Below, piece after piece: positions 25,373-33,832 of a DNA stretch of 64,000 nucleotides (positions within the stretch are counted from its first letter, which is position 1; each line of letters begins with the position of its first letter). The notes under the pieces were generated by a model. It saw only the letters and a list, made by a program, of their open reading frames with translations. It was not told the origin of the DNA and did no database searches. The stretch lies in NCBI GenBank assembly GCA_964602985.1, contig CAZRTJ010000003.1:1-64000 (forward strand), in the 5' to 3' direction. Origin of the DNA: CAYZJB01 sp964602985. GTDB taxonomy: Bacteria > CLD3 > SB21. Both the position numbers and the translations under genes were made by a program.

Positions 25373-27634
25373 ATGATCCGTGAAGAAGAAGCCCTCGAAT
25401 ATCACCGCGTCGGCAGAAAAGGAAAAATCGAAGTCTCGCCGACCAAGCCCTGCGTCACCCAGCGGGACCTGTCGCTGGCGTACAGCCCGGGCGTGGCCGT
25501 TCCCTGCCTTCGCATCCAAAAGAATCCCGAAGACGCCTTTGAGTACACGGCGCGGGGCAATCTCGTCGCCGTCGTATCCAACGGAACTGCCGTACTCGGT
25601 CTGGGAAATATCGGCGCGCTCGCGGGAAAACCCGTCATGGAGGGAAAGGGCGTACTATTCAAAAAATTTGCAGACATCGATGTATTCGATATCGAAATCA
25701 ACAGTCTGGATCCACAGGAAATCATCCGGGTCGTGCAACTTCTGGAACCCACATTCGGCGGGATCAATTTGGAGGACATCAGGGCGCCGGAGTGTTTTAT
25801 GATCGAAGAGGCATTGAAAAAGACGATGAAGATTCCCGTCTTTCACGACGATCAGCACGGCACGGCGATCATCTCGGGCGCGGCCCTGGTCAATGCGCTG
25901 GAAATCACGGGCAAGAAGATCGGCGAAATCCGTCTGGTGATCAATGGAGCCGGAGCGTCGGGAATTGCCTGTGCAAAATTCTATCTCTCACTCGGCGTGC
26001 GCCGCGAAAACCTGATCCTCTGTGACACCAAGGGCGTCGTCTACAAAGGACGAGTCGAGGGCATGAACCCATACAAAGCCGAGTTGGCCGCCAATACGGA
26101 TGCACGCACGTTGGCCGACGCCATCCGGGGAGCGGATGTGTTCGCCGGTCTATCCGGGGCCAACCTCGTCACGAAAGACATGGTGCGCTCCATGGCGCCC
26201 GACCCGATTCTCTTTGCAATGGCCAATCCCGATCCGGAAATCACCTGGGAGGACGCGCACGACGCGCGCGCAGACGTGATCATGGGAACCGGTCGATCCG
26301 ACTACCCCAATCAGGTCAACAACGTCCTGGGATTTCCGTTTATCTTCCGCGGCGCGCTCGACGTGCGGGCAACGGCGATCAATGAGGAAATGAAACGCGC
26401 CGCATCGATGGCGCTGGCCACGCTGGCCAAAGAAGACGTCCCCGACTCCGTGTCCAAAGCCTACGGCGGACAAAGATTGAAATTCGGTCGCGACTATCTG
26501 ATCCCCAAGCCCTTCGATCCCCGCGTCCTGATCTGGGAGGCCTCGGCCGTCGCCCACGCGGCGATGGAAACCGGCGTGGCCCAGCGTCCCGTCCAACTCG
26601 ACGCCTACCGCGACATCCTCGACAGTCGCTTGGGGAAATCGCGCGCGATCATGCGGACGGTCGTTCATCACGCTCAGACACAGCCTCAGCGAGTCGTCTA
26701 CCCGGAAGGAAGCGACGAGAAAGTCCTGCGCGCCGCCCACATCGTTGCCGACGAAGGCATGGCCAAACCCATCCTCATCGGCAAGGACGAAACCATTCGC
26801 GCCGCGGCCCAGGTACTGGGTCTCGACCTCAACGGGATACAGATTCTCGATCCGTCCCTGTCCAAACGGCTTCCCACATACGCCGAAGAACTGTATCACC
26901 TGCGAAAACGCAAGGGTATGACGGAGACGGAATGCCGGCGCCTGATTCAACTTCCGACGTACTACGCCGCGATGATGGTCCGATTGAACGATGCAGATGC
27001 ACTGATCGGCGGACTCAGCCAGCACTATCCGGAGACACTGCGACCGGCGCTGCAAGTGATCGAAAAAGAAGCGGGTCTGTCCTGCGTCTCCAGCGTCCAC
27101 ATGATGATCGTCCGCGAACGAGTCTTTTTCTTTGCGGACGCATCGGTCAACATCGAACCGACTGCAGAGGAACTTGCGGAAATTGCCATCAAGAGCGCCG
27201 AAGTCGCCCGACGATTTGACATTGAACCACGCGTGGCGATGATTTCCTTCTCGAATTTCGGCAGCGTCCGGCATCCTTCGGTGGACAAGATTCGCGCGGC
27301 GCTGGAGATTGCTCGATCCCGGGCCCCCGGGTTGATCATCGACGGGGAGATGCAGGCCGACACGGCCGTCACGCCGGAAATTCTCGAATCGATGTATTCG
27401 TTCAGTTCCCTCAAGGGCGGCGCCAATGTGCTGATCTTTCCGGAATTGCAGTCTGCCAATGCGGCCGTCAAACTCATGGAGCGCCTCGGAGGAGCCGAAT
27501 CGATCGGACCGATTCTCGTGGGAATGCGCCGGCCGGTCCACCTGCTACAAAAAGGAAGCGAGGTCAAAGATATCGTCAACATGACCGCGATCGCCGTCGT
27601 GGAAGCACAGAGCAAGAGGGATCTCTGCGGGTAG
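25373..27634 (+). CDS. maeB: NADP-dependent malic enzyme with phosphotransacetylase domain
   Basis: A 753-residue MaeB-type protein (E. coli MaeB is about 760). Residues 1-420 are the malic enzyme: YSPGVAVPC and the catalytic region TARGNLVAVVSNGTAVLG, metal/substrate motif FHDDQHGTAI, and the dinucleotide fold INGAGASGIACAKF. Residues about 430-753 form a phosphate acetyl/butyryltransferase-like domain (VVYPEGSDEKVLRAA, ending with a PILVGMRRPVHLL segment), which in MaeB acts as an acetyl-CoA-responsive regulatory domain. Reaction: malate + NADP+ to pyruvate + CO2 + NADPH in the cytoplasm. The stop lies 1 bp from the convergent end of the hydroxyproline operon, and no terminator is visible between them. 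Confidence 0.95.
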   Translation: MIREEEALEYHRVGRKGKIEVSPTKPCVTQRDLSLAYSPGVAVPCLRIQKNPEDAFEYTARGNLVAVVSNGTAVLGLGNIGALAGKPVMEGKGVLFKKFADIDVFDIEINSLDPQEIIRVVQLLEPTFGGINLEDIRAPECFMIEEALKKTMKIPVFHDDQHGTAIISGAALVNALEITGKKIGEIRLVINGAGASGIACAKFYLSLGVRRENLILCDTKGVVYKGRVEGMNPYKAELAANTDARTLADAIRGADVFAGLSGANLVTKDMVRSMAPDPILFAMANPDPEITWEDAHDARADVIMGTGRSDYPNQVNNVLGFPFIFRGALDVRATAINEEMKRAASMALATLAKEDVPDSVSKAYGGQRLKFGRDYLIPKPFDPRVLIWEASAVAHAAMETGVAQRPVQLDAYRDILDSRLGKSRAIMRTVVHHAQTQPQRVVYPEGSDEKVLRAAHIVADEGMAKPILIGKDETIRAAAQVLGLDLNGIQILDPSLSKRLPTYAEELYHLRKRKGMTETECRRLIQLPTYYAAMMVRLNDADALIGGLSQHYPETLRPALQVIEKEAGLSCVSSVHMMIVRERVFFFADASVNIEPTAEELAEIAIKSAEVARRFDIEPRVAMISFSNFGSVRHPSVDKIRAALEIARSRAPGLIIDGEMQADTAVTPEILESMYSFSSLKGGANVLIFPELQSANAAVKLMERLGGAESIGPILVGMRRPVHLLQKGSEVKDIVNMTAIAVVEAQSKRDLCG

Positions 27635-27635
27635 T

Positions 27636-28895
27636 TTATCCGAAGCGATTCGGCTGAAACGCCTCCGCACGCACGCTGGTCGGACCGCCGTCCACCATCT
27701 CGGCAATCAATTTTCCCGTCCCCGGAGCGAGGGTGATTCCGAGCATGGAGTGTCCGGTCGCCGCGAGAATGTTTGGATGGCCCTCAAACGCACCGATAAA
27801 TGGCAACCCATCCGGTGACAACGGACGCATGCCTGTCCATCGTTCCACGACCGGAATTTTCGAAGGATCAAAATCAGGAAAGTATCGTGCCGTATTGCGG
27901 ATCATCGCCCGGACACGACGCTCCCGGATCTGCAAATTCAATCCGCTGAGTTCCATCGTTCCCGCCAGGCGCAACTTGCCGAGCATCGGAGTCACGGCGA
28001 CGCGCACGTCGACAAGAATGAAGGGAGTCTGCGTGCGAATCGGCGGATCGTCCAGGGTGATGCTGTACCCTTTGCCGGGTTGGACAGGCAGACGAATGTT
28101 CAGCGATTCCATCAATTCCGGACTCCAACTGCCGAGCGCCACCACGACTTTCTTGCTTGAAAAAATTCCCTGCGACGTCATGAAGGTGACGTCCCCGCCG
28201 TTGGAGGATTTGAAATAAAACGCCTCGGTATTTTCCAAAATCTTCACGCCCATTTCCCGGATGTGCTGTGTGAGACTCTGAACAAACACCGCCGGCTCCA
28301 GGTGCGCATCTCGTGGAAAGAACAGTCCCCCGATCGCGTCAATTCGCAGGTTCGGTTCCAGCGAATTCAGTTCGTCCTGGGAGAGAAGCTGGATATCGAT
28401 CCCGAGTTCGCGGCCCACGGTCATCGCCTTCTTTTCTTCTTCCAGCGCTTTCTCGGTCTGGCACAACATCACCACGCCCTTTTCGGAATAGCCAAAATTC
28501 GTCCGCAGATCGCTCGACAGTTCCGCAAACAGGTCCCGACTCCGCTCCAACAATCCGTTCAACGGGGGAGCGTGTTGCCGGACCGCGCGATGGGTGCAGG
28601 CTCCTCGAAAATGCCAGAGCCAGCGCCACAAATCCCAACTGAATCGCGGTTTGATATAAAACGGACTCTCGGCATCCAGCATCCACTTGAGTCCCTTACC
28701 GATCACTCCCGGAGCCGCCAACGGAATGAAATGACTCGGCGAAATCAATCCCGCATTGCCCCAGGAACACGCCTGCCCGACGCGGTCCCGCTCCACCAGC
28801 GTGACTGAGTACCCGTGCTTTCGAAGGTAGTACGCCGCCGACACGCCAATGGCGCCTCCACCCAATACGATTACGTCATCCTGATAATCGCTCAT
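27636..28895 (-). CDS. FAD-dependent D-amino-acid (cis-4-hydroxy-D-proline) dehydrogenase
   Basis: A 419-residue DAO/DadA-family flavoprotein. The N terminus has the FAD-binding Rossmann motif VLGGGAIGVSAAYYL and VERD; the middle has the SWGNAGLISPSHFIPLA segment seen in DadA-like dehydrogenases; the C terminus has TGMRPLSPDGLPFIG and ATGHSMLGITLAPGTG for flavin binding. In this operon the expected substrate is cis-4-hydroxy-D-proline from the neighbouring epimerase, giving 1-pyrroline-4-hydroxy-2-carboxylate and passing electrons to a quinone or other acceptor rather than O2. Its ATG overlaps the epimerase stop by 4 bp (ATGA). It is the last gene of the operon. Confidence 0.85.
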   Translation of the reverse strand: MSDYQDDVIVLGGGAIGVSAAYYLRKHGYSVTLVERDRVGQACSWGNAGLISPSHFIPLAAPGVIGKGLKWMLDAESPFYIKPRFSWDLWRWLWHFRGACTHRAVRQHAPPLNGLLERSRDLFAELSSDLRTNFGYSEKGVVMLCQTEKALEEEKKAMTVGRELGIDIQLLSQDELNSLEPNLRIDAIGGLFFPRDAHLEPAVFVQSLTQHIREMGVKILENTEAFYFKSSNGGDVTFMTSQGIFSSKKVVVALGSWSPELMESLNIRLPVQPGKGYSITLDDPPIRTQTPFILVDVRVAVTPMLGKLRLAGTMELSGLNLQIRERRVRAMIRNTARYFPDFDPSKIPVVERWTGMRPLSPDGLPFIGAFEGHPNILAATGHSMLGITLAPGTGKLIAEMVDGGPTSVRAEAFQPNRFG

Positions 28896-29893
28896 ACGAC
28901 CTGAAATCCATGTGCGAACGGATCCCTTTCATCAACGACGATTCGGTTGTAGCCGGTGAGGATCGCCCATCCCTCGATGCTCGGCACGATCGCCGGGCGA
29001 TCTCCGACGCGGCTAACGTCTTCCACGCGTCCTTTGAAAATGCTCCCGACAATACTCTCATGAACAAATGTATCTCCTTTTTTCAACTTGCCCTGCGCGG
29101 CCCATTGCGCCATGCGCGCCGATGTGCCCGTTCCGCACGGTGACCTGTCGATCGCGCGATCGCCGTAAAAGACCGCATTTCGCGCATGCGCTTCGGGCTT
29201 GGTGGGCCGACCCGTCCACAGGATATGACTCAAGCCGCGAATATTTGGATTCTCCGGATGGACAAACGAATAACTTTCGTTGAGCGCGGCTCGGACTTGC
29301 GGGCTCCAACTGAGCAACTGATCCACACGGACCTCCGCAAGGTCGCGGAAATTTTCCTGCGAATCAATGATCGCATAGAAATTACCGCCGTATGCCACGT
29401 CGCAGGCAATCCGTCCCAGATCCGGCACCACGCATTCGAGATCTTCCTTGTAAAGAAAGGACGGAACGTTGGTGATACGGACCGACTCAACGTGATCGCC
29501 CTTTGTTTGGTAGGTCGCAGTGACGATTCCGGCGGGAGTTTCCAGGCGGAGCATCCCCGGCCGCTTGGGAACTACCAAACCCGCCTCGAGCATCACGGTC
29601 ACCGTCCCGATCGTCCCGTGTCCGCACATGGGCAGACAGCCGCTGGTTTCGATAAACAAAATCCCGATGTCTGAATCCTCCTGCGTCGGCGGATAGAGGA
29701 TACTGCCCGACATCATGTCGTGTCCCCGCGGCTCGAACATCAACGCCCGGCGGATCCAGTCGTGATGAGCCAGAAAATCCTGTCGACGCTCGCTCATGGT
29801 CGTCCCCTTTAGCGTGGGACCTCCCTTGGTCACCACTCGTACGGGATTGCCGCACGTATGCGCGTCGATGCACTCAAAGGTCGAAACCGCCAT
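28892..29893 (-). CDS. 4-hydroxyproline 2-epimerase (proline racemase family)
   Basis: A 333-residue enzyme of the proline racemase superfamily. Both catalytic cysteines are present: the first in LPMCGHGTIG and the second in SPCGTGTSARMA. This two-Cys pattern indicates a racemase/epimerase rather than the trans-3-hydroxyproline dehydratase, where one Cys is replaced by Thr. The pattern and the surrounding pathway genes point to conversion of trans-4-hydroxy-L-proline to cis-4-hydroxy-D-proline. Start: ATG 29891-29893 shares one base with the GntR stop (TGATG); a TTG one codon earlier is possible. Proline racemase activity itself cannot be ruled out from motifs alone. Confidence 0.88.
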   Translation of the reverse strand: MAVSTFECIDAHTCGNPVRVVTKGGPTLKGTTMSERRQDFLAHHDWIRRALMFEPRGHDMMSGSILYPPTQEDSDIGILFIETSGCLPMCGHGTIGTVTVMLEAGLVVPKRPGMLRLETPAGIVTATYQTKGDHVESVRITNVPSFLYKEDLECVVPDLGRIACDVAYGGNFYAIIDSQENFRDLAEVRVDQLLSWSPQVRAALNESYSFVHPENPNIRGLSHILWTGRPTKPEAHARNAVFYGDRAIDRSPCGTGTSARMAQWAAQGKLKKGDTFVHESIVGSIFKGRVEDVSRVGDRPAIVPSIEGWAILTGYNRIVVDERDPFAHGFQVV

Positions 29894-30594
29894 CAACGAT
29901 GATCCATGGCTTTGCGGGCAAACTCCTCTACGTAATCCATCAGGGCGTCGGAGGCCAGAGCCGCCTTCGCTTCGTCTGCCCCGGCGATGGCGGTCATCAG
30001 GTCCGAATGCAAAGCGGCCGACCGGGCCAGATCATCGTCGTGCTGGTACCGAAACCAGAATCTCCGGCTGTGCGTCAGCAACGTCGCATTGATCTCCGCC
30101 GCGTACGAATTGGAGCACGCCTGATGAAGAATCTGATCGCATTCGTGATCGATGTGGATGAATTGACGAACGTCGTGGGCTCGCGCGGCCTCCACCATGA
30201 GCGCGACCAGTCGCTTGAGTTCCGACCGCTGCGATTCGGTGGCCCGCCGTGCCGCGCATGTGGCGATCAGTCGATCCATGGAACGCCGCGTTTCAAGCAG
30301 ACACAAATAATCGGCAAAACGAATGTCGCTGACGACCAGTCCGCGCCGGGGAACGGAATAGACGAGTTTTTCCTGCTCCAGCCGTTTGAGGGCTTCACGC
30401 AGCGGGGTGCGTCCGATGTGCAGCCGCTGACTCAGCAGATTCTCGGACAAAACCTGTCCGGGCTTCAACTCCAACGACACGATCATCTCTTCGACCAGAT
30501 CGTAGGCTTTGTCGGAAAGACTGACGACGGGTTGCGAGGCGGCCTTAGCCGGCCGTGTACGTTGTCTTGACGGTCGTGTAGAATTCGACGGCAT
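29893..30594 (-). CDS. GntR-family (FadR/FCD) transcriptional regulator
   Basis: About 233 residues. A basic, disordered N-terminal tail precedes a winged helix (residues about 28-90: LSENLLSQRLHIGRTPLREALKRLEQEKLV, the GntR signature) and an all-helical FCD ligand domain with metal-site histidines (HIDHECDQILHQ, ALHSDLMTAI). It sits inside the hydroxyproline operon and most likely controls it, with hydroxyproline or a pathway intermediate as effector. ATG 30594 is preceded by GGGAG/AGGG and lies within the end of the aldehyde dehydrogenase gene (about 50-bp overlap). A TNGTATACNA operator typical of this family is found at the operon promoter. Confidence 0.9.
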   Translation of the reverse strand: MPSNSTRPSRQRTRPAKAASQPVVSLSDKAYDLVEEMIVSLELKPGQVLSENLLSQRLHIGRTPLREALKRLEQEKLVYSVPRRGLVVSDIRFADYLCLLETRRSMDRLIATCAARRATESQRSELKRLVALMVEAARAHDVRQFIHIDHECDQILHQACSNSYAAEINATLLTHSRRFWFRYQHDDDLARSAALHSDLMTAIAGADEAKAALASDALMDYVEEFARKAMDHR

Positions 30595-31975
30595 AGCGAC
30601 CCTGCTCCCGGGGACCATAGTTTGAATGTTTGCGACCGCCAAAGGGGACGTGATAATCCACTCCGGCCGTCGGCAGATTGATCATGACCATACCGGCCTC
30701 GGCGTGACGCCGAAAGTGCGTCGCATGCTTCAAGGATCTCGTACAGATGCCGGCCGTGAGTCCGTACGGTGTATCGTTTGCGAGGGACAAGGCCTCGTCG
30801 TAGTCTCGGACACGAATGACCGATGCCACCGGACCAAAAATCTCTTCGCGGGAAATTCTCATCGTATTCGACGCCTGTGTGAAAAGAGCGGGGCGCAGGT
30901 AGTATCCGTCTTTTGAGAGTCGGTCCCCGCCGTAGACCAGATTGGCTCCTTCTTGCTTCCCGATAGTAAGGTACTCCTCGTCTTTTTTCAACTGCAATTC
31001 GTCCACGACCGGGCCGATATCCGTCCCCGCCTCCAGCGCGTCACCGACCTTGAGGTTGGACAGGCGGGCGACCAAAGCCTCCACCAACCGATCGTGAATG
31101 CCCTCGGTCACAATCAGACGACTCGACGCCGTACAGCGCTGACCGGTAGAGAAATAGGCGCCTTGAACTGCGGCATTCACCGCGACATCGATGTCCGCGT
31201 CATCCAGGATGACGAGCGGATTTTTTCCGCCCATTTCACATTGCACTTTGGCGCCGCGCCCGGCACACACCTGCACGATCGTCCGCGCGACGGCCACGGA
31301 TCCCGTGAAACTGACCGCTTGAATTCCCTCGTGCCCCGCAATCGCCGCTCCAACGACCCGCCCCTCGCCCAACACACAGTTGAAGACGCCTTTGGGGATG
31401 CCGGCTCGGGAAATAATCTCCGCAAGCCGGACAGCCGTGGCCGGGACGAGTTCCGCCGGCTTAAAGACAACGGTATTGCCAAATGCCAGCGCCGGAGCAA
31501 TCTTCCATGCCGGTATGGCCATCGGAAAATTCCATGGCGTAATCAACCCGACCACACCGATCGGTTCGCGAGTCATCAGCACTTCGACGCCCGGCCGGAC
31601 CGACGGCAGCCATTCCCCGCCCATGCGAAGCGCTTCGCCGGCAAAAAACTTGAACAAGTATCCGCCCCGATCGACCTCGGCGATCGCTTCGGGCAAAGTC
31701 TTGCCTTCTTCCCGCGTGAGCAGTCGACCCAGTTCTTCCCTGCGGGCCAGTATCTCCGAACCGACAAAATCCAACATCTGAAATCGTTGATGCGGCGTCG
31801 TATCCGCCCATGAGCGCCTTGCCTCAAGGGCCGCCGCGACGGCCCGGTCCACATGCTCGCGCGTTCCCTCCGACGACTCACCTATGATGTCGGAAATGTC
31901 CGAAGGATTGACATTGGGTCGATGACCCGAGCCGTCGACCCATTCGCCGTCGATGTAGTGCTGATACGTTTCCAT
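30545..31975 (-). CDS. 2-oxoglutarate semialdehyde dehydrogenase (ALDH family)
   Basis: A 476-residue NAD(P)-dependent aldehyde dehydrogenase. Motifs: PWNFPM (catalytic Asn), FKPAELVP, FTGSVAVAR, the general base Glu in CEMGGKNP, the nucleophilic Cys in STGQRCTASSR, and EEIFGPV near the C terminus. Within the operon it should oxidise 2,5-dioxopentanoate (alpha-ketoglutarate semialdehyde), the deaminase product, to 2-oxoglutarate. Its ATG at 31975 shares one base with the upstream stop (TGATG); an in-frame ATG at 31984 is the alternative. The exact substrate is inferred from the neighbours; similar enzymes act in glucarate and pentose breakdown. Confidence 0.88.
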   Translation of the reverse strand: METYQHYIDGEWVDGSGHRPNVNPSDISDIIGESSEGTREHVDRAVAAALEARRSWADTTPHQRFQMLDFVGSEILARREELGRLLTREEGKTLPEAIAEVDRGGYLFKFFAGEALRMGGEWLPSVRPGVEVLMTREPIGVVGLITPWNFPMAIPAWKIAPALAFGNTVVFKPAELVPATAVRLAEIISRAGIPKGVFNCVLGEGRVVGAAIAGHEGIQAVSFTGSVAVARTIVQVCAGRGAKVQCEMGGKNPLVILDDADIDVAVNAAVQGAYFSTGQRCTASSRLIVTEGIHDRLVEALVARLSNLKVGDALEAGTDIGPVVDELQLKKDEEYLTIGKQEGANLVYGGDRLSKDGYYLRPALFTQASNTMRISREEIFGPVASVIRVRDYDEALSLANDTPYGLTAGICTRSLKHATHFRRHAEAGMVMINLPTAGVDYHVPFGGRKHSNYGPREQGRYAVEFYTTVKTTYTAG

Positions 31976-32868
31976 CACGACCATTCCGGCCGGTTTTTCA
32001 AGGCCTCGCGAACGACGCGCTCGACCTGGGACCGCTCCTCGCCGGTCAGCGGCAGACGCGGGGGACGCACCGTCTCTGTCCCCACTCCGACGATGGCTTC
32101 CGTCAGCTTAATGTTCTGCACGAATTTCGTCGAAACATCCAGATGCAGAAGGGGCATGAACCACCGATACAGCGCTACCGCCTCCTCCATCCGACCTTCC
32201 TTCACGAGACGATACAGATGAACCGTTTCCTTGGGAAACGCACACACCAGGCCGGCCAGCCATCCCACAGCCCCGATCACCAGCGACTCCAGCGCCAAAT
32301 CGTCCACGCCGCAAAAGAGGCTGTACCGGTTCCCGCACAGATTGACAATATCGGTGAGTCGCCGGATGTCGTCCGACGATTCCTTGATGGCAACGAACTT
32401 CGGTTCGTCGGACATCTCCGCAAACATGTCCGGAAGAATATCCACGCGATAGGCTACGGGATTATTGTAAATCATGATCGGGCGACTGGAGGCCTGTGCG
32501 ACCGCCCGGTAGTGCGCGATCGTCTCGCGCCGATCAGCGGGGTACGGGATCGCAGGAAGGACCATCAGTCCGTCCGCGCCCGCCTTCTGCGCCGACTCCG
32601 CAAAACGGCAGGACTGAGCCGTCGACGTTTCAGCCACCCCTGCGACCACAGGAATCTTGCCGCCGGAGATGGATGCGGCAAGGCGGATCACCTCGACCTT
32701 TTCCTCCGGCGTCAGGGTGATGTTTTCTCCCAGGGAACCCAGTACGACCAGGGCGTCCACGCCACTCTGGATCATCCAGGCAAAATGTTTTTCCATCGCC
32801 GGCGGATCGAGAGAGAAATCGTCTCGAAATTTCGTCGTTACAGCCGCAAAAACGCCCGACCACATCAT
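31975..32868 (-). CDS. DapA-family deaminase (1-pyrroline-4-hydroxy-2-carboxylate)
   Basis: A 297-residue TIM-barrel protein of the dihydrodipicolinate synthase/N-acetylneuraminate lyase family. The Schiff-base Lys is in FVAIKESSDD and the partner Tyr in IMIYNNPVAY; GSLGENITLTPEEK is the family's substrate/phosphate-side loop, with Glu-Asn where DapA usually has Glu-Ser/Thr. In hydroxyproline operons this fold acts as 1-pyrroline-4-hydroxy-2-carboxylate deaminase, giving 2,5-dioxopentanoate and ammonia, and all partner enzymes are present here. ATG 32868 is preceded by AGAGGAGC; an open frame extends further upstream through the promoter and is not coding. First gene of the operon. Confidence 0.88.
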   Translation of the reverse strand: MMWSGVFAAVTTKFRDDFSLDPPAMEKHFAWMIQSGVDALVVLGSLGENITLTPEEKVEVIRLAASISGGKIPVVAGVAETSTAQSCRFAESAQKAGADGLMVLPAIPYPADRRETIAHYRAVAQASSRPIMIYNNPVAYRVDILPDMFAEMSDEPKFVAIKESSDDIRRLTDIVNLCGNRYSLFCGVDDLALESLVIGAVGWLAGLVCAFPKETVHLYRLVKEGRMEEAVALYRWFMPLLHLDVSTKFVQNIKLTEAIVGVGTETVRPPRLPLTGEERSQVERVVREALKNRPEWS

Positions 32869-32879
32869 ACACGCTCCTC

Positions 32880-32919
32880 TGGTATACAAGTAATATATCA
32901 GGGAATCATCGTTTTGCAA
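32880..32919 (-). promoter_or_regulatory. Hydroxyproline operon promoter and GntR operator
   Basis: On the minus strand a -35 TTGCAA (32914-32919) and -10 TATATT (32892-32897) are 16 bp apart. Directly downstream, TGGTATACAA (32880-32889 on plus) fits the TNGTATACNA half-palindrome of FCD-type GntR operators. A repressor bound there would block transcription initiation; the embedded GntR gene is the obvious candidate. Confidence 0.55.
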
Positions 32920-32964
32920 CCGGGAAAATGGCTGTAACGGACGGCAATTGACAACAATCGGCCA

Positions 32965-32993
32965 TTGACTTCGCGTCATTTGGACATTAGATT
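32965..32993 (+). promoter_or_regulatory. Promoter of the VOC gene
   Basis: TTGACT (32965-32970), 17 bp, TAGATT (32988-32993), followed about 45 bp later by the ATG at 33039 with GAGG upstream. It is divergent from the hydroxyproline promoter, with the -35 boxes about 45 bp apart. Confidence 0.5.
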
Positions 32994-33038
32994 TTCCCGA
33001 TCCTGTCTGAATTTCTAACCCTAAACGCGAGGCAATCC

Positions 33039-33524
33039 ATGAAGAAAAAAGCGTCCCGAAAGAAAGGCAAGGCCGCGCCCAAGAAGAAGGCAGCCAAGAA
33101 AAAGTCCGCCAGGAAAAAAACGGTGAGGAAAGCAACGCGGAAAGCGGGACCGCCGGTCCATGCCGTGAATTGGTTTGAGATTCCGGTGCTGGACTTTGAC
33201 CGGGCGGGAAGATTCTACAGTACGATTTTGAGCATCCGGGCTCTGCACCCCATCGACATGAACGGAATGAAGATGGCCTTCCTGCCGGCCGCCAACGGAG
33301 GAGTCGGCGGCGCGCTCATCGCCCACTCCGACTACATGCCCAGTGAGAAGGGCACCCTGGTGTATCTCAATGGAGGCAGGGATCTCTCGAAGGCGCTGTC
33401 CAAAGTGGAAAGTGCAGGCGGACGCGTCGTGATGCCCAAAACGCTGATCACGAAAGAGATCGGATACATGGCCCGGTTCCGCGACACGGAAGGCAATATC
33501 GTCGCGCTCCATTCTCCCAAATAA
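33039..33524 (+). CDS. VOC-fold protein with histone-H1-like basic N-terminal tail
   Basis: A 161-residue protein in two parts. Residues 1-37 are almost only Lys, Arg and Ala (for example GKAAPKKKAAKKKSARKK), like bacterial histone-H1/AlgP-type tails. Residues 40-161 form a glyoxalase/bleomycin-resistance (VOC) domain: VNWFEIPVLDFDRAGRFYSTIL at the start, and YMARFRDTEGNIVALHSP at the end, which resembles the usual metal-site strand. VOC proteins bind metals and act as lyases, dioxygenases or resistance proteins; no specific activity is deducible. The tail suggests nucleic-acid or polyanion binding. Start supported by GAGG at -10 and a promoter; an intrinsic terminator follows, so it is transcribed alone. 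Confidence 0.85.
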   Translation: MKKKASRKKGKAAPKKKAAKKKSARKKTVRKATRKAGPPVHAVNWFEIPVLDFDRAGRFYSTILSIRALHPIDMNGMKMAFLPAANGGVGGALIAHSDYMPSEKGTLVYLNGGRDLSKALSKVESAGGRVVMPKTLITKEIGYMARFRDTEGNIVALHSPK

Positions 33525-33543
33525 CGTCCGTTCCCGACACACG

Positions 33544-33568
33544 AGGGGCCTTGCGAGGCCCCTTTTTT
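33544..33568 (+). terminator. Intrinsic terminator after the VOC gene
   Basis: AGGGGCC (33544-33550) pairs with GGCCCCT (33557-33563) across TTGCGA and is followed directly by a T6 run (33563-33568). Strong classical terminator 20 bp after the VOC stop. Confidence 0.85.
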
Positions 33569-33832
33569 GTTGGAGGGGCGCAGAGGGGTTCTTGGTTTAA
33601 CTCCTGAAGCGGCTTGGATTCCATAAAATACTTATGTGGAAAATCGCCCTTCCCTGCATCTTATAGACAGGAATGTGGTGTCGGGGGAAAATTTCTTACG
33701 AATAATTTGTAATATTTTCCGACTTCGCGGCACTATATGAATAACACGATGACACAACCACGCGAATTTGAATCCAAACCACTGAAACCGTACTCTGAGG
33801 GAGGTGATGAAAGAGTGATTTTGGGAGAATAT
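33569..33832. other. AT-rich intergenic region with dyad
   Basis: No gene is seen. A dyad at 33686-33720 (GGAAAAT ... ATTTTCC with an inner TTAC/GTAA pair) is centred about 130 bp before the lipoprotein start and could be an operator or RNA hairpin. From here the DNA is visibly less GC-rich than the flanks, a trend that continues to about 36600. Confidence 0.4.
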
